From Cellvibrionales bacterium (GTDB taxonomy: Bacteria; Pseudomonadota; Gammaproteobacteria; Pseudomonadales; JAHEIH01): DNA of 62,449 nt. The stretch spans positions 76,928-139,376 of the forward strand of contig JAHEIH010000027.1 of assembly GCA_024639455.1 (NCBI GenBank), in the 5' to 3' direction. The position numbers and the translations under genes were made by a program. Positions 10,357-18,579 of the stretch are shown in pieces (position 1 is the stretch's first letter; the number at the start of each line of letters is the position of its first letter). Below the pieces are notes generated by a model that made no database searches, had not been told where the DNA came from, and saw nothing but the letters and a program-made list of their open reading frames with translations.

Positions 10357-10901
10357 TTGGCCAGTGGCGTTAGCGCTTGTAGGTTGTCTATGGTTTGGCG
10401 GATAACAAACTGACGCTTGGCCGAATGCACCGGCAGCGCTAGCAGGCCCTCTGTATATCGCTGCTGCCATACGTCAGACTGCCCAATAATGGCGGCAAAA
10501 TGACTGATCCCGTTTTGCTGAAGATGCATCAACTTGCTGAAATCTTCATCGCTGCGCAATAGCCGCTCATAGAAACTACGATGGGTTTGCAAACTTTTGG
10601 AGATATTGGCGAAATGGCCGTCGATACCGAGCGAGGCGATACTTCGTACCAATTCTGCACGTCCCCCCTCTGCAGTCATCTGTAGCGAATCGAGTCGTTT
10701 CGCCGGTGTGACATCGGAAATAGAATTCGCGTGTAAGTAGATCGAATAGACGGCATTTAAAAGACCCACCAAAAAAGCCATATTGACCAACACCAGCAGG
10801 ATGGGCGTTGCAAGGTGGGTCCAATAACCCACGGCAAGTGGATGACGAGGCGGCTTAGCAGGCGCCTCTTCTTTGTCAGGGATCTGTTCGTCTTCGCTCA
10901 C
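10353..10901 (-). CDS. Unknown single-pass membrane protein at the end of the ccm operon
   Basis: I do not recognise this 182-residue protein. It has an acidic, proline-rich cytoplasmic N-terminus (MSEDEQIPDKEEAPAKPP), one hydrophobic segment at about residues 32-52, and a largely helical C-terminal part that would face the periplasm. There are no cysteines or obvious catalytic motifs. Its start overlaps the stop of the preceding gene by four bases (ATGA), and that gene follows ccmI after 52 bases, so it is probably co-transcribed with the cytochrome c maturation genes. The topology is shared with its neighbour, suggesting a pair that works together. Confidence 0.8.
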   Translation of the reverse strand: MSEDEQIPDKEEAPAKPPRHPLAVGYWTHLATPILLVLVNMAFLVGLLNAVYSIYLHANSISDVTPAKRLDSLQMTAEGGRAELVRSIASLGIDGHFANISKSLQTHRSFYERLLRSDEDFSKLMHLQQNGISHFAAIIGQSDVWQQRYTEGLLALPVHSAKRQFVIRQTIDNLQALTPLAN

Positions 10902-11434
10902 GGCTCTTGCCCTACGTATTGCAAGTTGACTTCACGCTTGACGCTCTTGTCGCGCAAGGCACTCAGCGCCGCCTCATGCGCGACCAGCCAGTCGCGCGAA
11001 CCGCGCGTCATACTGGCCAATTCACGGGCGCTAGTCGCCACTGAATCCACTAACATCTGAAAATCTTGTTCGCGCTGCTGCATCGCTGTTAACACTTCGC
11101 CGCTAAAGCCCCCCGAACACTGTTGTTCCAGATCGGCGGCTTTATCGGCCACCGCTTGAAGCTTGGCCATTTCCTCGCCCTTGAACTTGGCCAAGCGCGT
11201 GACACTGTCCTCAAGTTCTTCGATGCGCTTCAGTAACACCGCTTCGGAATTAGACGCCTGCTCGTAATCGGGCACGTTGCTATACAGCATGTACACCGCC
11301 GCCGAGGCAATAATGGCCACGCCGACGCTGATCACCAAGGCAATAATCATCAACCATCGGTTGAGATTAATACGCTTGATGAAGGCCTCTTCTGGAGAGC
11401 TTTCTTGATTGGGTGTGTCTTCTGCCTCGGCCAT
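10898..11434 (-). CDS. Unknown membrane-anchored coiled-coil protein following ccmI
   Basis: I do not recognise this 178-residue protein. A short acidic N-terminus is followed by one membrane helix (about residues 27-50, LMIIALVISVGVAIIASAAV), then a long coiled coil (about residues 60-110, beginning LLKRIEELEDSVTRLAKFK) and a further helical tail, all probably periplasmic. An upstream AGGGA supports the ATG. It lies 52 bases after ccmI and overlaps the next gene by four bases, so both are likely read with the ccm operon. A role in cytochrome c assembly is possible from position alone; the sequence gives no direct support. Confidence 0.8.
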   Translation of the reverse strand: MAEAEDTPNQESSPEEAFIKRINLNRWLMIIALVISVGVAIIASAAVYMLYSNVPDYEQASNSEAVLLKRIEELEDSVTRLAKFKGEEMAKLQAVADKAADLEQQCSGGFSGEVLTAMQQREQDFQMLVDSVATSARELASMTRGSRDWLVAHEAALSALRDKSVKREVNLQYVGQEP

Positions 11435-11486
11435 CGCTCGATTCCCTGCTGCTACAGAGAGGGTGTCGGCGATGACCGCAACAACT

Positions 11487-12749
11487 TTAAGGGCGCTGTT
11501 GATCGATCACTATTCGTACATTGGGCGCGTCAATCGCAGGAGCGACGCGCACGGGTGAAGAGACTTGATAATCGCCACTGCCCGCTGTCACGGTGCCGCT
11601 TTGTGAAAAACGAGCAGACACTTGTACTTCGGGGAATTGTGACAGACGCATAGCCGGGGTCATGGCCATGTTGTCATCCAGGCGAACGCTCACCGGGAAA
11701 GTGGTATCCGGGGCTAAACGCGCCACGGCCAAAGGCATACGCGGACCATCTGGCGCCTGCGCAAACACAAACAATACGACGTTATCGCTGAGTTGCAGAC
11801 CCTGTGAAGCCAAGACGGGATCGAGATCGATCTCCACCTCAACGGCTACTACTTGAGCGACCTCTACCGGTGCAATCTCAATGCCCTGGCTAGCCGCCAG
11901 TGCAATAGCGTTATCAATGCCCTGTTGAATAACCTCCGCATCGGGTGAGCCGGCGGGCAACCGCGCGACGATTTTACGCCATGCGTCCACCGCTCGGGGA
12001 TAGTCTGCGGCTTCAAAAGCAGCGATACCGACCAAACCCAACACTGTCGATTGATCTGGATCGAGCGCCAACGCGCGCTGAATCAATCCCTCAATTTTGG
12101 GGGTCATTGACCTATTTCCAGCCATGAACTCAGCCTGCGCCCAGTAGGCAATTACTTCAGCGTCATCGGGATATTGCACCGCCAACTGCGCATAGTTATT
12201 CGCCGCGGCTTGGAAATCCTGCACATTCATTGCCGTTTGTGCCGCCATTACCCAATAGTCGGGTTTACGCTTGCCGTGCTTGGCGGCCACCTGCTGAATC
12301 GCGTCGTGCAAAGACATAATCTCCGCGCGCTGTGCCTCGATAGATTCGGGCATTTGCAAATTGGCTAGACGATCCTGTAATAGAATTTCATCCAGGCCAC
12401 CAAGGCGTTGGTAGGCAGCAATAGTAATCAATGGCACCAGCAGCACTGGCACTGCCCACCAAAGCCCGCGGCGTGCCTCAGGCGCATCCGTAGTGTCCTC
12501 GCTGTCTTCTAAAAGCGTTCTATCGAGCTCGGCAAGCAGGGCCTCGGCCTCTTCCGAAGTGATATCGCCATTACTCTGCTGAGTTTGAATATCGCGTTTT
12601 TCAGAGCGATAGTTGGCAATATTGGCCAACTGTCTGGCACGTTGTTGGTTAACATCCAACGACTCGTGGCTTCGCAATAATGGCAGCACAACAAAAGCCA
12701 TCGCCAACAACAATAGCACGGCGGTCAGCAGATAAAATTCAATTTGCAT
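11487..12749 (-). CDS. ccmI: Cytochrome c maturation protein CcmI
   Basis: CcmI is the apocytochrome c chaperone of System I; it hands the unfolded apoprotein to the CcmF/CcmH ligation complex. The 420 residues show two N-terminal membrane helices (about 4-22 and 95-113) separated by a cytoplasmic coiled-coil loop rich in charged residues (NYRSEKRDIQTQQSNG). A periplasmic TPR domain follows (about 150-265, with QTAMNVQDFQAAANNYAQLA and AAFEAADYPRAVDAWRKIV), then a C-terminal beta-rich domain of the CcmI type. Its start abuts the ccmH stop by one base. Two unknown membrane proteins follow it. Confidence 0.93.
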   Translation of the reverse strand: MQIEFYLLTAVLLLLAMAFVVLPLLRSHESLDVNQQRARQLANIANYRSEKRDIQTQQSNGDITSEEAEALLAELDRTLLEDSEDTTDAPEARRGLWWAVPVLLVPLITIAAYQRLGGLDEILLQDRLANLQMPESIEAQRAEIMSLHDAIQQVAAKHGKRKPDYWVMAAQTAMNVQDFQAAANNYAQLAVQYPDDAEVIAYWAQAEFMAGNRSMTPKIEGLIQRALALDPDQSTVLGLVGIAAFEAADYPRAVDAWRKIVARLPAGSPDAEVIQQGIDNAIALAASQGIEIAPVEVAQVVAVEVEIDLDPVLASQGLQLSDNVVLFVFAQAPDGPRMPLAVARLAPDTTFPVSVRLDDNMAMTPAMRLSQFPEVQVSARFSQSGTVTAGSGDYQVSSPVRVAPAIDAPNVRIVIDQQRP

Positions 12750-13225
12750 TAGGGTTTTTCGCTCTCTTCTTGCGCGCTGTCCAATACGCGCTGTAGACGC
12801 TCTTTGGCCTGGCTATCGGTAACCAAATCATCGCTCTGCCGACTACTGCGTCTTACGATCACCGCTACCGTGCCCACCGCGAGCACCAACAACACCGCCG
12901 GTGCGAGCCATAAATACAGCGTGATACCCGAGGCTTTGGGGCGATACAGCACAAACTCGCCGTAGCGAGCGACCATGTAGTCATAGATTTCATCGTCGCT
13001 ATAGCCTTCATGCAGCAGGCGATGCACCTCGCGACGTAAATCAGCGGCGACGCCGGCATTAGAATCTTCTAGGTTTTGATTCTGGCATTTCGGGCAACGC
13101 AACTCTTTGACGAACACATTGTAGCGGTCGCGCAATTCGGGCGAATCGAACTGATAGGTTTCAATGACTGCCTGTGCGGCCATTGACCAAAACAACAACA
13201 GTGCACATAATAATCGACCCATCAC
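12749..13225 (-). CDS. ccmH: Cytochrome c maturation thioredox protein CcmH (CcmL/NrfF type)
   Basis: CcmH reduces or holds the CXXCH cysteines of apocytochrome c before heme attachment. The 158-residue protein has a signal peptide, then the family motif LRCPKCQNQNLEDSNAG with redox cysteines Cys44 and Cys47, and a C-terminal membrane helix (about residues 103-124). This is the short form, with the TPR function carried separately by CcmI, as in pseudomonads. It overlaps ccmG by four bases upstream and ccmI by one base downstream. Confidence 0.95.
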   Translation of the reverse strand: MMGRLLCALLLFWSMAAQAVIETYQFDSPELRDRYNVFVKELRCPKCQNQNLEDSNAGVAADLRREVHRLLHEGYSDDEIYDYMVARYGEFVLYRPKASGITLYLWLAPAVLLVLAVGTVAVIVRRSSRQSDDLVTDSQAKERLQRVLDSAQEESEKP

Positions 13226-13761
13226 TCGCCCCCCATCAACAACTCGAGATAGCGGGGCTTAAATTTCTGTTCCCACACATGGCGATCCAAGGGGCCCTGA
13301 TAGCGCATTTGCACCACCCCTTCAGCATCCACAAGATAGGTTTCAGGCGCACCAGTAATCCCCAAATCGATACCAAAACGGCCATCGAGATCGACCACGT
13401 TATAGCGATAGGGATTGCCCTTTTCGCTCAACCAAACGCGTGCCTTGTCGACGTTGTCCTTGTAGTTCACACCAATGATGGTGACGCCTTCACGCTCGCG
13501 CAAGTAGTTCAGAAAATTGTGTTCCACCGCGCAAGAGGGACACCATGTTGCCCAAACATTGACCAGCGTGGGGGCACCGAGCACCGCCTCGTTGTCTAAG
13601 GTTTGACCGGGGGCATCCAAGTTGGGCAGAGTAAATTCAGGCAGCGGTTTTTCCAACAACGCCGAAGGCAGCGCACGTGGATCAAGCCCCAAGCCTTTGA
13701 TAAAAAAGCCTGCTAATACGGCAAAAACCAACAGTGGCAAAAACAGTTTTAAGCGTCCCAT
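13222..13761 (-). CDS. ccmG: Thiol:disulfide interchange protein CcmG/DsbE
   Basis: CcmG is the membrane-anchored periplasmic thioredoxin that supplies reductant to apocytochrome c and CcmH. The 179-residue protein has an N-terminal membrane anchor (about residues 5-24) and a thioredoxin fold with the redox motif WCPSC (Cys74, Cys77) preceded by VNVWAT. The family-specific insert includes GVNYKDN and the cis-proline region GAPETYLVD. It overlaps ccmF by one base and ccmH by four. Confidence 0.96.
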   Translation of the reverse strand: MGRLKLFLPLLVFAVLAGFFIKGLGLDPRALPSALLEKPLPEFTLPNLDAPGQTLDNEAVLGAPTLVNVWATWCPSCAVEHNFLNYLREREGVTIIGVNYKDNVDKARVWLSEKGNPYRYNVVDLDGRFGIDLGITGAPETYLVDAEGVVQMRYQGPLDRHVWEQKFKPRYLELLMGGE

Positions 13762-15752
13762 TAGGCCACTACACCTTCAGCAACAGCACTATCAGTGGGT
13801 TTAGCCGCCTGAGTGGCTTTTACTTTAAGTTTGTAACGCTTGTCGATAATGGCCAAGAAACCGCCTAGCGCCATGATCAAAGAACCCAACCAAATAAAGC
13901 GCACCATCGGCTTGTAGTGCAAGCGCACCGCCCAGGCACCGTCGTTGAGCTGATCTCCCATAGCTACATAGATATCGCGCCACAGACCAGGATCGATTGA
14001 CGCCTCGGTCATGATTTGTCCGGAGGCATTATAACGACGCTTTTGAGGGTGCAACTCAGCGATTTCACGCTCACCATCAAACACGCGGATAACACCTTCA
14101 GAACCAGCAAAATTGGGTCCCGTCATGGGGCGGCTACCTTCAAACTGGAAGCGGTAGTCGCCAATCGAAGCCGATTCTCCGGGCGCCATGCGAATGTCTT
14201 TCTCGACAGTAAACTGGCTGACGATACATACGCCAATCACGGTCAGGGCGAAACCAATGTGGCCAATTTGCATACCGTAGTAAGAGGCGGTTAAACGCTT
14301 AAGACCGCGACCTAGCGAAGGCGCGTGGCGCATTTTGTTACGCAGATCGATAAGCACCCCCATCACCAACCAGAGTGAGAACAATAGCGCCAATACCGAC
14401 CAAGCGTCGATGCGCTGCAAGGCAGCCATAGCGAGAATCGCGGCGCTCACTAGTGTGGCAACAACCACCGCGAGCAAATGGCTGCGCAACAGTTCCCAAC
14501 GGGTCGATTTCCAATGCAACAATGGTCCAACGCCCATGAAGGCGATCAAGAAGGCCATGAGTGGCACAAACACGGCGTTAAAATACGGTGGTCCCACCGA
14601 ATACTTACCCAACTGCAGGGCGTCGGTTATCAACGGAAAGACGGTACCGGCTAGCACGGTAATGGTCGACACCAGTAACACCACGTTGTTGACGAGTAGA
14701 AAGGCCTCGCGCGACAGGAAGTCAAAGCGCGAATTAGCCGACACGCTAGGTGCACGGAAGGCGTAGAGCGCCAAGGATGCACCGATTACGATACCGATGA
14801 AGCCCAAAATGAAAATACCGCGTTCCGGATCCGCCGCGAAAGAGTGCACCGAAGTGAGCACACCTGAACGTACCAAGAAGGTTCCCAGTAGGCTCAACGA
14901 AAAAGCAAAAATAGCTAACAGCACCGTCCAGCTTTTAAATAACCCACGCTTCTCGGTCACCGACAGCGAGTGCATCAGCGCCGTACCGACAAGCCAAGGC
15001 ATAAAGGAGGCGTTTTCCACTGGATCCCAGAACCACCAGCCACCCCAGCCCAGTTCGTAGTATGCCCACCAGCTACCCAGGGCGATACCTACGGTCAAGA
15101 AACACCAAGCGATATTGGTCCACGGGCGCGACCAGCGGGCCCAACTGGCGTCAAGTTTGCCACTCCACAGCGCGGCGATAGCAAAGGCAAAGGCCACCGA
15201 GAAACCCACATACCCCATGTACAACATGGGTGGGTGTACGATCATGCCGAAATCCTGCAGCAAAGGGTTAAGATCTTTGCCGTCGCTTGGAACCACCGGG
15301 AACGAGCGCTCAAAGGGATTCGACGTTAACAAGCTAAACAACAACAAGCCAATGGCGATAAAACCGAGTATCGATAACACGCGAGCGCGCATATCATCGC
15401 TCAGCGCTTGGCTAAAATTAGCCACCAACATCGCCCATAGTGCCAGGAACCACACCCACATCAATAGTGAGCCTTCATGGTTACCAAACACCGCGCATAG
15501 TTTGTAGATCATCGGCAGCGAAAGATTGGAGTTGTTCGCTACCAGTAACACGCTAAAGTCGTCAGTCGCAAAGGCGTAAGACAGGCAGTTGAAGGCGATC
15601 ATCAAAAAGACAAACATGCCATTAGCAATGCTTGGCGCGGTGCGCATCAAGGCTAAATTATCACGAAATACGCCTATCGCGGGCAGCGCGGTCAACATCA
15701 CTGCCAAGGCCAGCGCAATTACCTGCGCCAGGTGACCTATTTCAACGATCAT
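13761..15752 (-). CDS. ccmF: Heme lyase subunit CcmF
   Basis: CcmF is the large integral membrane component that ligates heme from holo-CcmE to apocytochrome c. The 663-residue protein has about fifteen membrane helices and the tryptophan-rich WWD domain (GWGGWWFWDPVENASF, near residues 233-248) that positions heme at the periplasmic face. Conserved histidines flank it (for example IVHPPMLYMGYVG). The length agrees with the family. It overlaps ccmE by four bases and ccmG by one, so translation is coupled along the operon. Confidence 0.97.
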   Translation of the reverse strand: MIVEIGHLAQVIALALAVMLTALPAIGVFRDNLALMRTAPSIANGMFVFLMIAFNCLSYAFATDDFSVLLVANNSNLSLPMIYKLCAVFGNHEGSLLMWVWFLALWAMLVANFSQALSDDMRARVLSILGFIAIGLLLFSLLTSNPFERSFPVVPSDGKDLNPLLQDFGMIVHPPMLYMGYVGFSVAFAFAIAALWSGKLDASWARWSRPWTNIAWCFLTVGIALGSWWAYYELGWGGWWFWDPVENASFMPWLVGTALMHSLSVTEKRGLFKSWTVLLAIFAFSLSLLGTFLVRSGVLTSVHSFAADPERGIFILGFIGIVIGASLALYAFRAPSVSANSRFDFLSREAFLLVNNVVLLVSTITVLAGTVFPLITDALQLGKYSVGPPYFNAVFVPLMAFLIAFMGVGPLLHWKSTRWELLRSHLLAVVVATLVSAAILAMAALQRIDAWSVLALLFSLWLVMGVLIDLRNKMRHAPSLGRGLKRLTASYYGMQIGHIGFALTVIGVCIVSQFTVEKDIRMAPGESASIGDYRFQFEGSRPMTGPNFAGSEGVIRVFDGEREIAELHPQKRRYNASGQIMTEASIDPGLWRDIYVAMGDQLNDGAWAVRLHYKPMVRFIWLGSLIMALGGFLAIIDKRYKLKVKATQAAKPTDSAVAEGVVA

Positions 15753-16183
15753 TGGCCTGACTCGCTTTTTTTCAGGGCATCGGCCACTTCGGGCGGCATA
15801 TAATTTTCGTCGTGTTTAGCCAATACTTCGTGCGCCACAAACAACCCCGTGGGGTCGAGCTTGCCTGCCACCACAACGCCCTGCTCCTCTTCAAACAGGT
15901 CAGGCAAAATACCGGTGTAGGTCACCCGCAAGTCCGCGGCGTAATCGGTCACCACAAAATCCACTCTCAAGCTGTCGCCCGCCTTGTTCACACTGCCTTT
16001 TTTGACCATACCGCCAGCGCGAATGTTTGTGCCGATCGGAGCTTTACCCGCGGCGATATCAGCGGGTGGGTAGAACAAATTCATATTTTCACGCAGAGCG
16101 AAAAACACTAATGCCGCAGCCACACTGGTGGCCACAACAATGAACAATACGACCATTAATCGTTGTTTGCGAACGGGATGCAC
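15749..16183 (-). CDS. ccmE: Heme chaperone CcmE (GTG start)
   Basis: CcmE binds heme covalently in the periplasm and passes it to CcmF. I chose the GTG at 16183 because AGGAGG lies seven bases upstream and it gives the usual N-terminus, VHPVRKQRLMVVLF, and 144 residues; the longer open frame would overlap ccmD. There is one membrane anchor (about residues 9-28), then an OB-fold beta barrel and the heme-attachment motif AKHDENYMP with His124 as the covalent ligand. It starts just before the last base of the ccmD stop and overlaps ccmF by four bases. Confidence 0.95.
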   Translation of the reverse strand: MHPVRKQRLMVVLFIVVATSVAAALVFFALRENMNLFYPPADIAAGKAPIGTNIRAGGMVKKGSVNKAGDSLRVDFVVTDYAADLRVTYTGILPDLFEEEQGVVVAGKLDPTGLFVAHEVLAKHDENYMPPEVADALKKSESGQ

Positions 16184-16184
16184 C

Positions 16185-16394
16185 TTAATCCTCCTGGGCG
16201 TCAGATGGAGATTGGCTTTGTGAGCCTGCATTTATACGCTGTAAGCGGCGCTGTTGTTCAAACAAACGACGGCGTTTTTGCAGCGGCCACCACACCAGCA
16301 ACACCACCACCAGAAGGGTGGCACCGTAGCTCACCCACACGTAGGGCCCGTGCCCCGCCATATCCCAGGCGGAAGCAAAATTTTCGAAATACAT
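16185..16394 (-). CDS. ccmD: Heme exporter accessory protein CcmD
   Basis: This small 69-residue membrane protein stabilises the CcmABC complex and helps release holo-CcmE. It begins MYFENFASAWDMAGHGPYVW, typical of CcmD, then has one membrane helix (about residues 20-39) and a positively charged, glutamine-rich tail. The tail's coding sequence contains the AGGAGG used by ccmE. It overlaps ccmC by one base. Confidence 0.93.
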   Translation of the reverse strand: MYFENFASAWDMAGHGPYVWVSYGATLLVVVLLVWWPLQKRRRLFEQQRRLQRINAGSQSQSPSDAQED

Positions 16395-17134
16395 TAGGCG
16401 CTCTTCTCCACAATGTCTTGTACCCAGCGCGTCTTGCGCTCGCTACTGAGTACTTCGGTACGCATGTTCAGTAGCATCGCCACGCCGTAGAAACAATAAA
16501 AACCGACAATCATGATTAAAAGCGGATAAAACATCGAAGGGTCGATAGTCGACTTCTCGGTGAATTTAATCGTGGCTGGCTGGTGCAGGCTGTACCACCA
16601 GTCTACCGACTTGTAGATAATAGGAATATTGACGGTGCCGACCAAGGCCAAGACTGCGCATGCTCGACTGGCAGCCACCTTGTTATCGTAGGCTTCGTAC
16701 AAGGCGATAATGCCCATGTAGAGAAACAACAACACCAGTTCAGACGTGATGCGCGCATCCCACACCCAGTAGGTACCCCAGGTGGGCTTGCCCCACACAG
16801 CGCCAGTGAACAAGGCCAAAAAGGTCAAACCAGCGCCCAAGCGGGCCGCACAGCGCATTGCCACATCGGCCAATTTCATCTTCCAAATAAGGTGTATGGC
16901 TCCGGCAATGGCCATGATGTAGTAACCCGACAGCGACAACACCGCCACCGGCACATGGATGTAAATGATGCGATAGCTATTGCCCTGCTTGAAATCTGGC
17001 GGTGCGTAAAACAGGCCCCAAACAGCGCCAACGAGCAACAAAATAGCGGTAATGGGGGCGAGCCACAGCAGGATTTTACCGCTTATGTCGTAAAACCACT
17101 TCGGTGATCCCAACTTGTGAAAAAAAGCCCACAT
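16394..17134 (-). CDS. ccmC: Heme transporter/handling protein CcmC
   Basis: CcmC attaches heme to CcmE in the periplasm. The 246-residue protein has six membrane helices and the WWD-type motif WGTYWVWDARITSE (about residues 118-131), with conserved histidines in IIYIHVP and WWYSLHQPATIKF. The start MWAFFHKLGSPKWFY is preceded by AGGAGG eleven bases upstream. It is 33 bases downstream of ccmB, the only real gap within ccmA-I. Confidence 0.96.
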   Translation of the reverse strand: MWAFFHKLGSPKWFYDISGKILLWLAPITAILLLVGAVWGLFYAPPDFKQGNSYRIIYIHVPVAVLSLSGYYIMAIAGAIHLIWKMKLADVAMRCAARLGAGLTFLALFTGAVWGKPTWGTYWVWDARITSELVLLFLYMGIIALYEAYDNKVAASRACAVLALVGTVNIPIIYKSVDWWYSLHQPATIKFTEKSTIDPSMFYPLLIMIVGFYCFYGVAMLLNMRTEVLSSERKTRWVQDIVEKSA

Positions 17135-17167
17135 CGTTCGAGTGTCCTCCTATTTCGACCGGCGCCC

Positions 17168-17857
17168 TCAACTATCGACACTGATCTTGAGAGCACCTGC
17201 CGCGGCTAACGGGGCAAGTGCAAAAGAAAGCATAAAAAATGCCGCTAAAATGGCCAATTGACCGGGCACCGGCGAACCCTCGGCGGCACGCTTAACCGCA
17301 TCGGCGCCGAATATTAGCACAGGTACATATAAGGGCAAAACAATCAGCGACAAAAGCACACCACCACGGCGTAATCCCACCGTTAAAGCCGCACCAATGG
17401 CACCAATGAACACCAACGGCGCCGTGCCCAGCACTAGGCTGGTAACCAAAATGGGAATAGCCTCTGTCGGCAAATTCAGCAGCAGCGCGATAATAGGGGA
17501 AAGCACCGCCAGTGGAATCCCGGTGAGCAACCAGTGCGCCAACACCTTTACCAAAATATGGAAATACAGCGGCTGTGGGTTGAGCAAAAACAGTTCCAAT
17601 GCGCCGTCGTCGTAATCACTGCGGAACATCGATTCGGTCGAAAGCAAACACGCCAACAACGCCACTACCCAAATAATCCCAGGTGATAGCAATGCCAGTA
17701 CATCGGGCGCAGGGCTCACACCGAGCGGAAACAAAGAACTCACCATCAACAGGAACAATAGTGGATTGAGGCTATCGCTTTTGCGGCGCCACAACAGGGT
17801 CAGTTCACGGCGCAAGGTGGCCCACATTCCCACCATCAAGCTGTCCTGCGCACTCAT
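17168..17857 (-). CDS. ccmB: Heme exporter membrane subunit CcmB
   Basis: CcmB is the membrane partner of the CcmA ATPase, which drives release of heme-loaded CcmE from CcmC. The 229-residue protein has six helices and the family stretch LFLLMVSSLFPLGVSP near residues 34-49; GALELFLLNPQPLYFHILVK follows. Its ATG overlaps the ccmA stop (ATGA), which implies coupled translation and fixes the start. Confidence 0.95.
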   Translation of the reverse strand: MSAQDSLMVGMWATLRRELTLLWRRKSDSLNPLLFLLMVSSLFPLGVSPAPDVLALLSPGIIWVVALLACLLSTESMFRSDYDDGALELFLLNPQPLYFHILVKVLAHWLLTGIPLAVLSPIIALLLNLPTEAIPILVTSLVLGTAPLVFIGAIGAALTVGLRRGGVLLSLIVLPLYVPVLIFGADAVKRAAEGSPVPGQLAILAAFFMLSFALAPLAAAGALKISVDS

Positions 17858-18492
17858 TTGAACATCTCCAAATTGAGGCTGCGCACCTCGGGCACATCGA
17901 TCGATTGGTGCGATGTCAACAACACCGCTCCGCCTTTGCCGATGTGCTGTTGCAACATCTCCTGCAGCATCGCTATGCCGTGTACATCGATAGCCGTAAA
18001 GGGCTCATCCAACACCCACAACATAGCGGGCGAAAGTAACAGGCGCGCTAGCGCAACGCGACGCAGTTGGCCGGCTGACAGATTACCGCAGGGTATATCT
18101 TCGTAGCCAAACAACCCCACCGCTTGAAGCGCGGCGTCAATATCACCGCCATCACTATTGAAAATATCGACAAACCAGCGCAGATTTTCGCGGGGGCTCA
18201 ACAAATGTTTAACCGCGGCGAGGTGGCCGTGAAAAAGTACCTCGCGACGGTATTGAGGCATGACCTCGGACACCTGTCGACCGCGCCACGTAATATTGCC
18301 ATTGGCGTAGGTACTCAGCCCACTAAGCGAGCGCAACAGGGTGGTTTTTCCACAGCCATTGTGACCCACCACTTGTAAGATCTCACCACCGTTGAGCGCG
18401 AAGTGCACATTGCGAAACAACACACGGTCATCGCGTTCACAGTGAAAGTTGTCTACTTGTAGCAAGGGGGTACTCAATTGACTGGACTCCAC
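17854..18492 (-). CDS. ccmA: Heme exporter ATP-binding subunit CcmA
   Basis: CcmA is the ATPase that powers the CcmABCD complex. The 212-residue protein has all the ABC motifs: Walker A GHNGCGKTT (about residue 43), signature LSAGQLRRVALARL and Walker B MLWVLDEPFTAID. It is the first gene of a nine-gene ccm operon whose order, A-B-C-D-E-F-G-H-I, is the complete System I set. Its promoter must lie in the 87 bases shared with fliK, where a large inverted repeat is found. Confidence 0.96.
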   Translation of the reverse strand: MESSQLSTPLLQVDNFHCERDDRVLFRNVHFALNGGEILQVVGHNGCGKTTLLRSLSGLSTYANGNITWRGRQVSEVMPQYRREVLFHGHLAAVKHLLSPRENLRWFVDIFNSDGGDIDAALQAVGLFGYEDIPCGNLSAGQLRRVALARLLLSPAMLWVLDEPFTAIDVHGIAMLQEMLQQHIGKGGAVLLTSHQSIDVPEVRSLNLEMFK

Positions 18493-18513
18493 GCCGATAT
18501 CTGTATGGTCTAC

Positions 18514-18540
18514 GCTTTACAAAGGGCAATAGTGTAAAGC
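18514..18540. promoter_or_regulatory. Inverted repeat between ccmA and fliK
   Basis: GCTTTACA and TGTAAAGC are perfect 8-base inverted halves separated by 11 bases, inside the 87-base divergent spacer. The size suits a dimeric regulator. It could instead form a hairpin in the leader of either transcript. Confidence 0.4.
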
Positions 18541-18579
18541 CTGGACGGTATTTTCCCAAATGAATGTGACCCTATCGCG

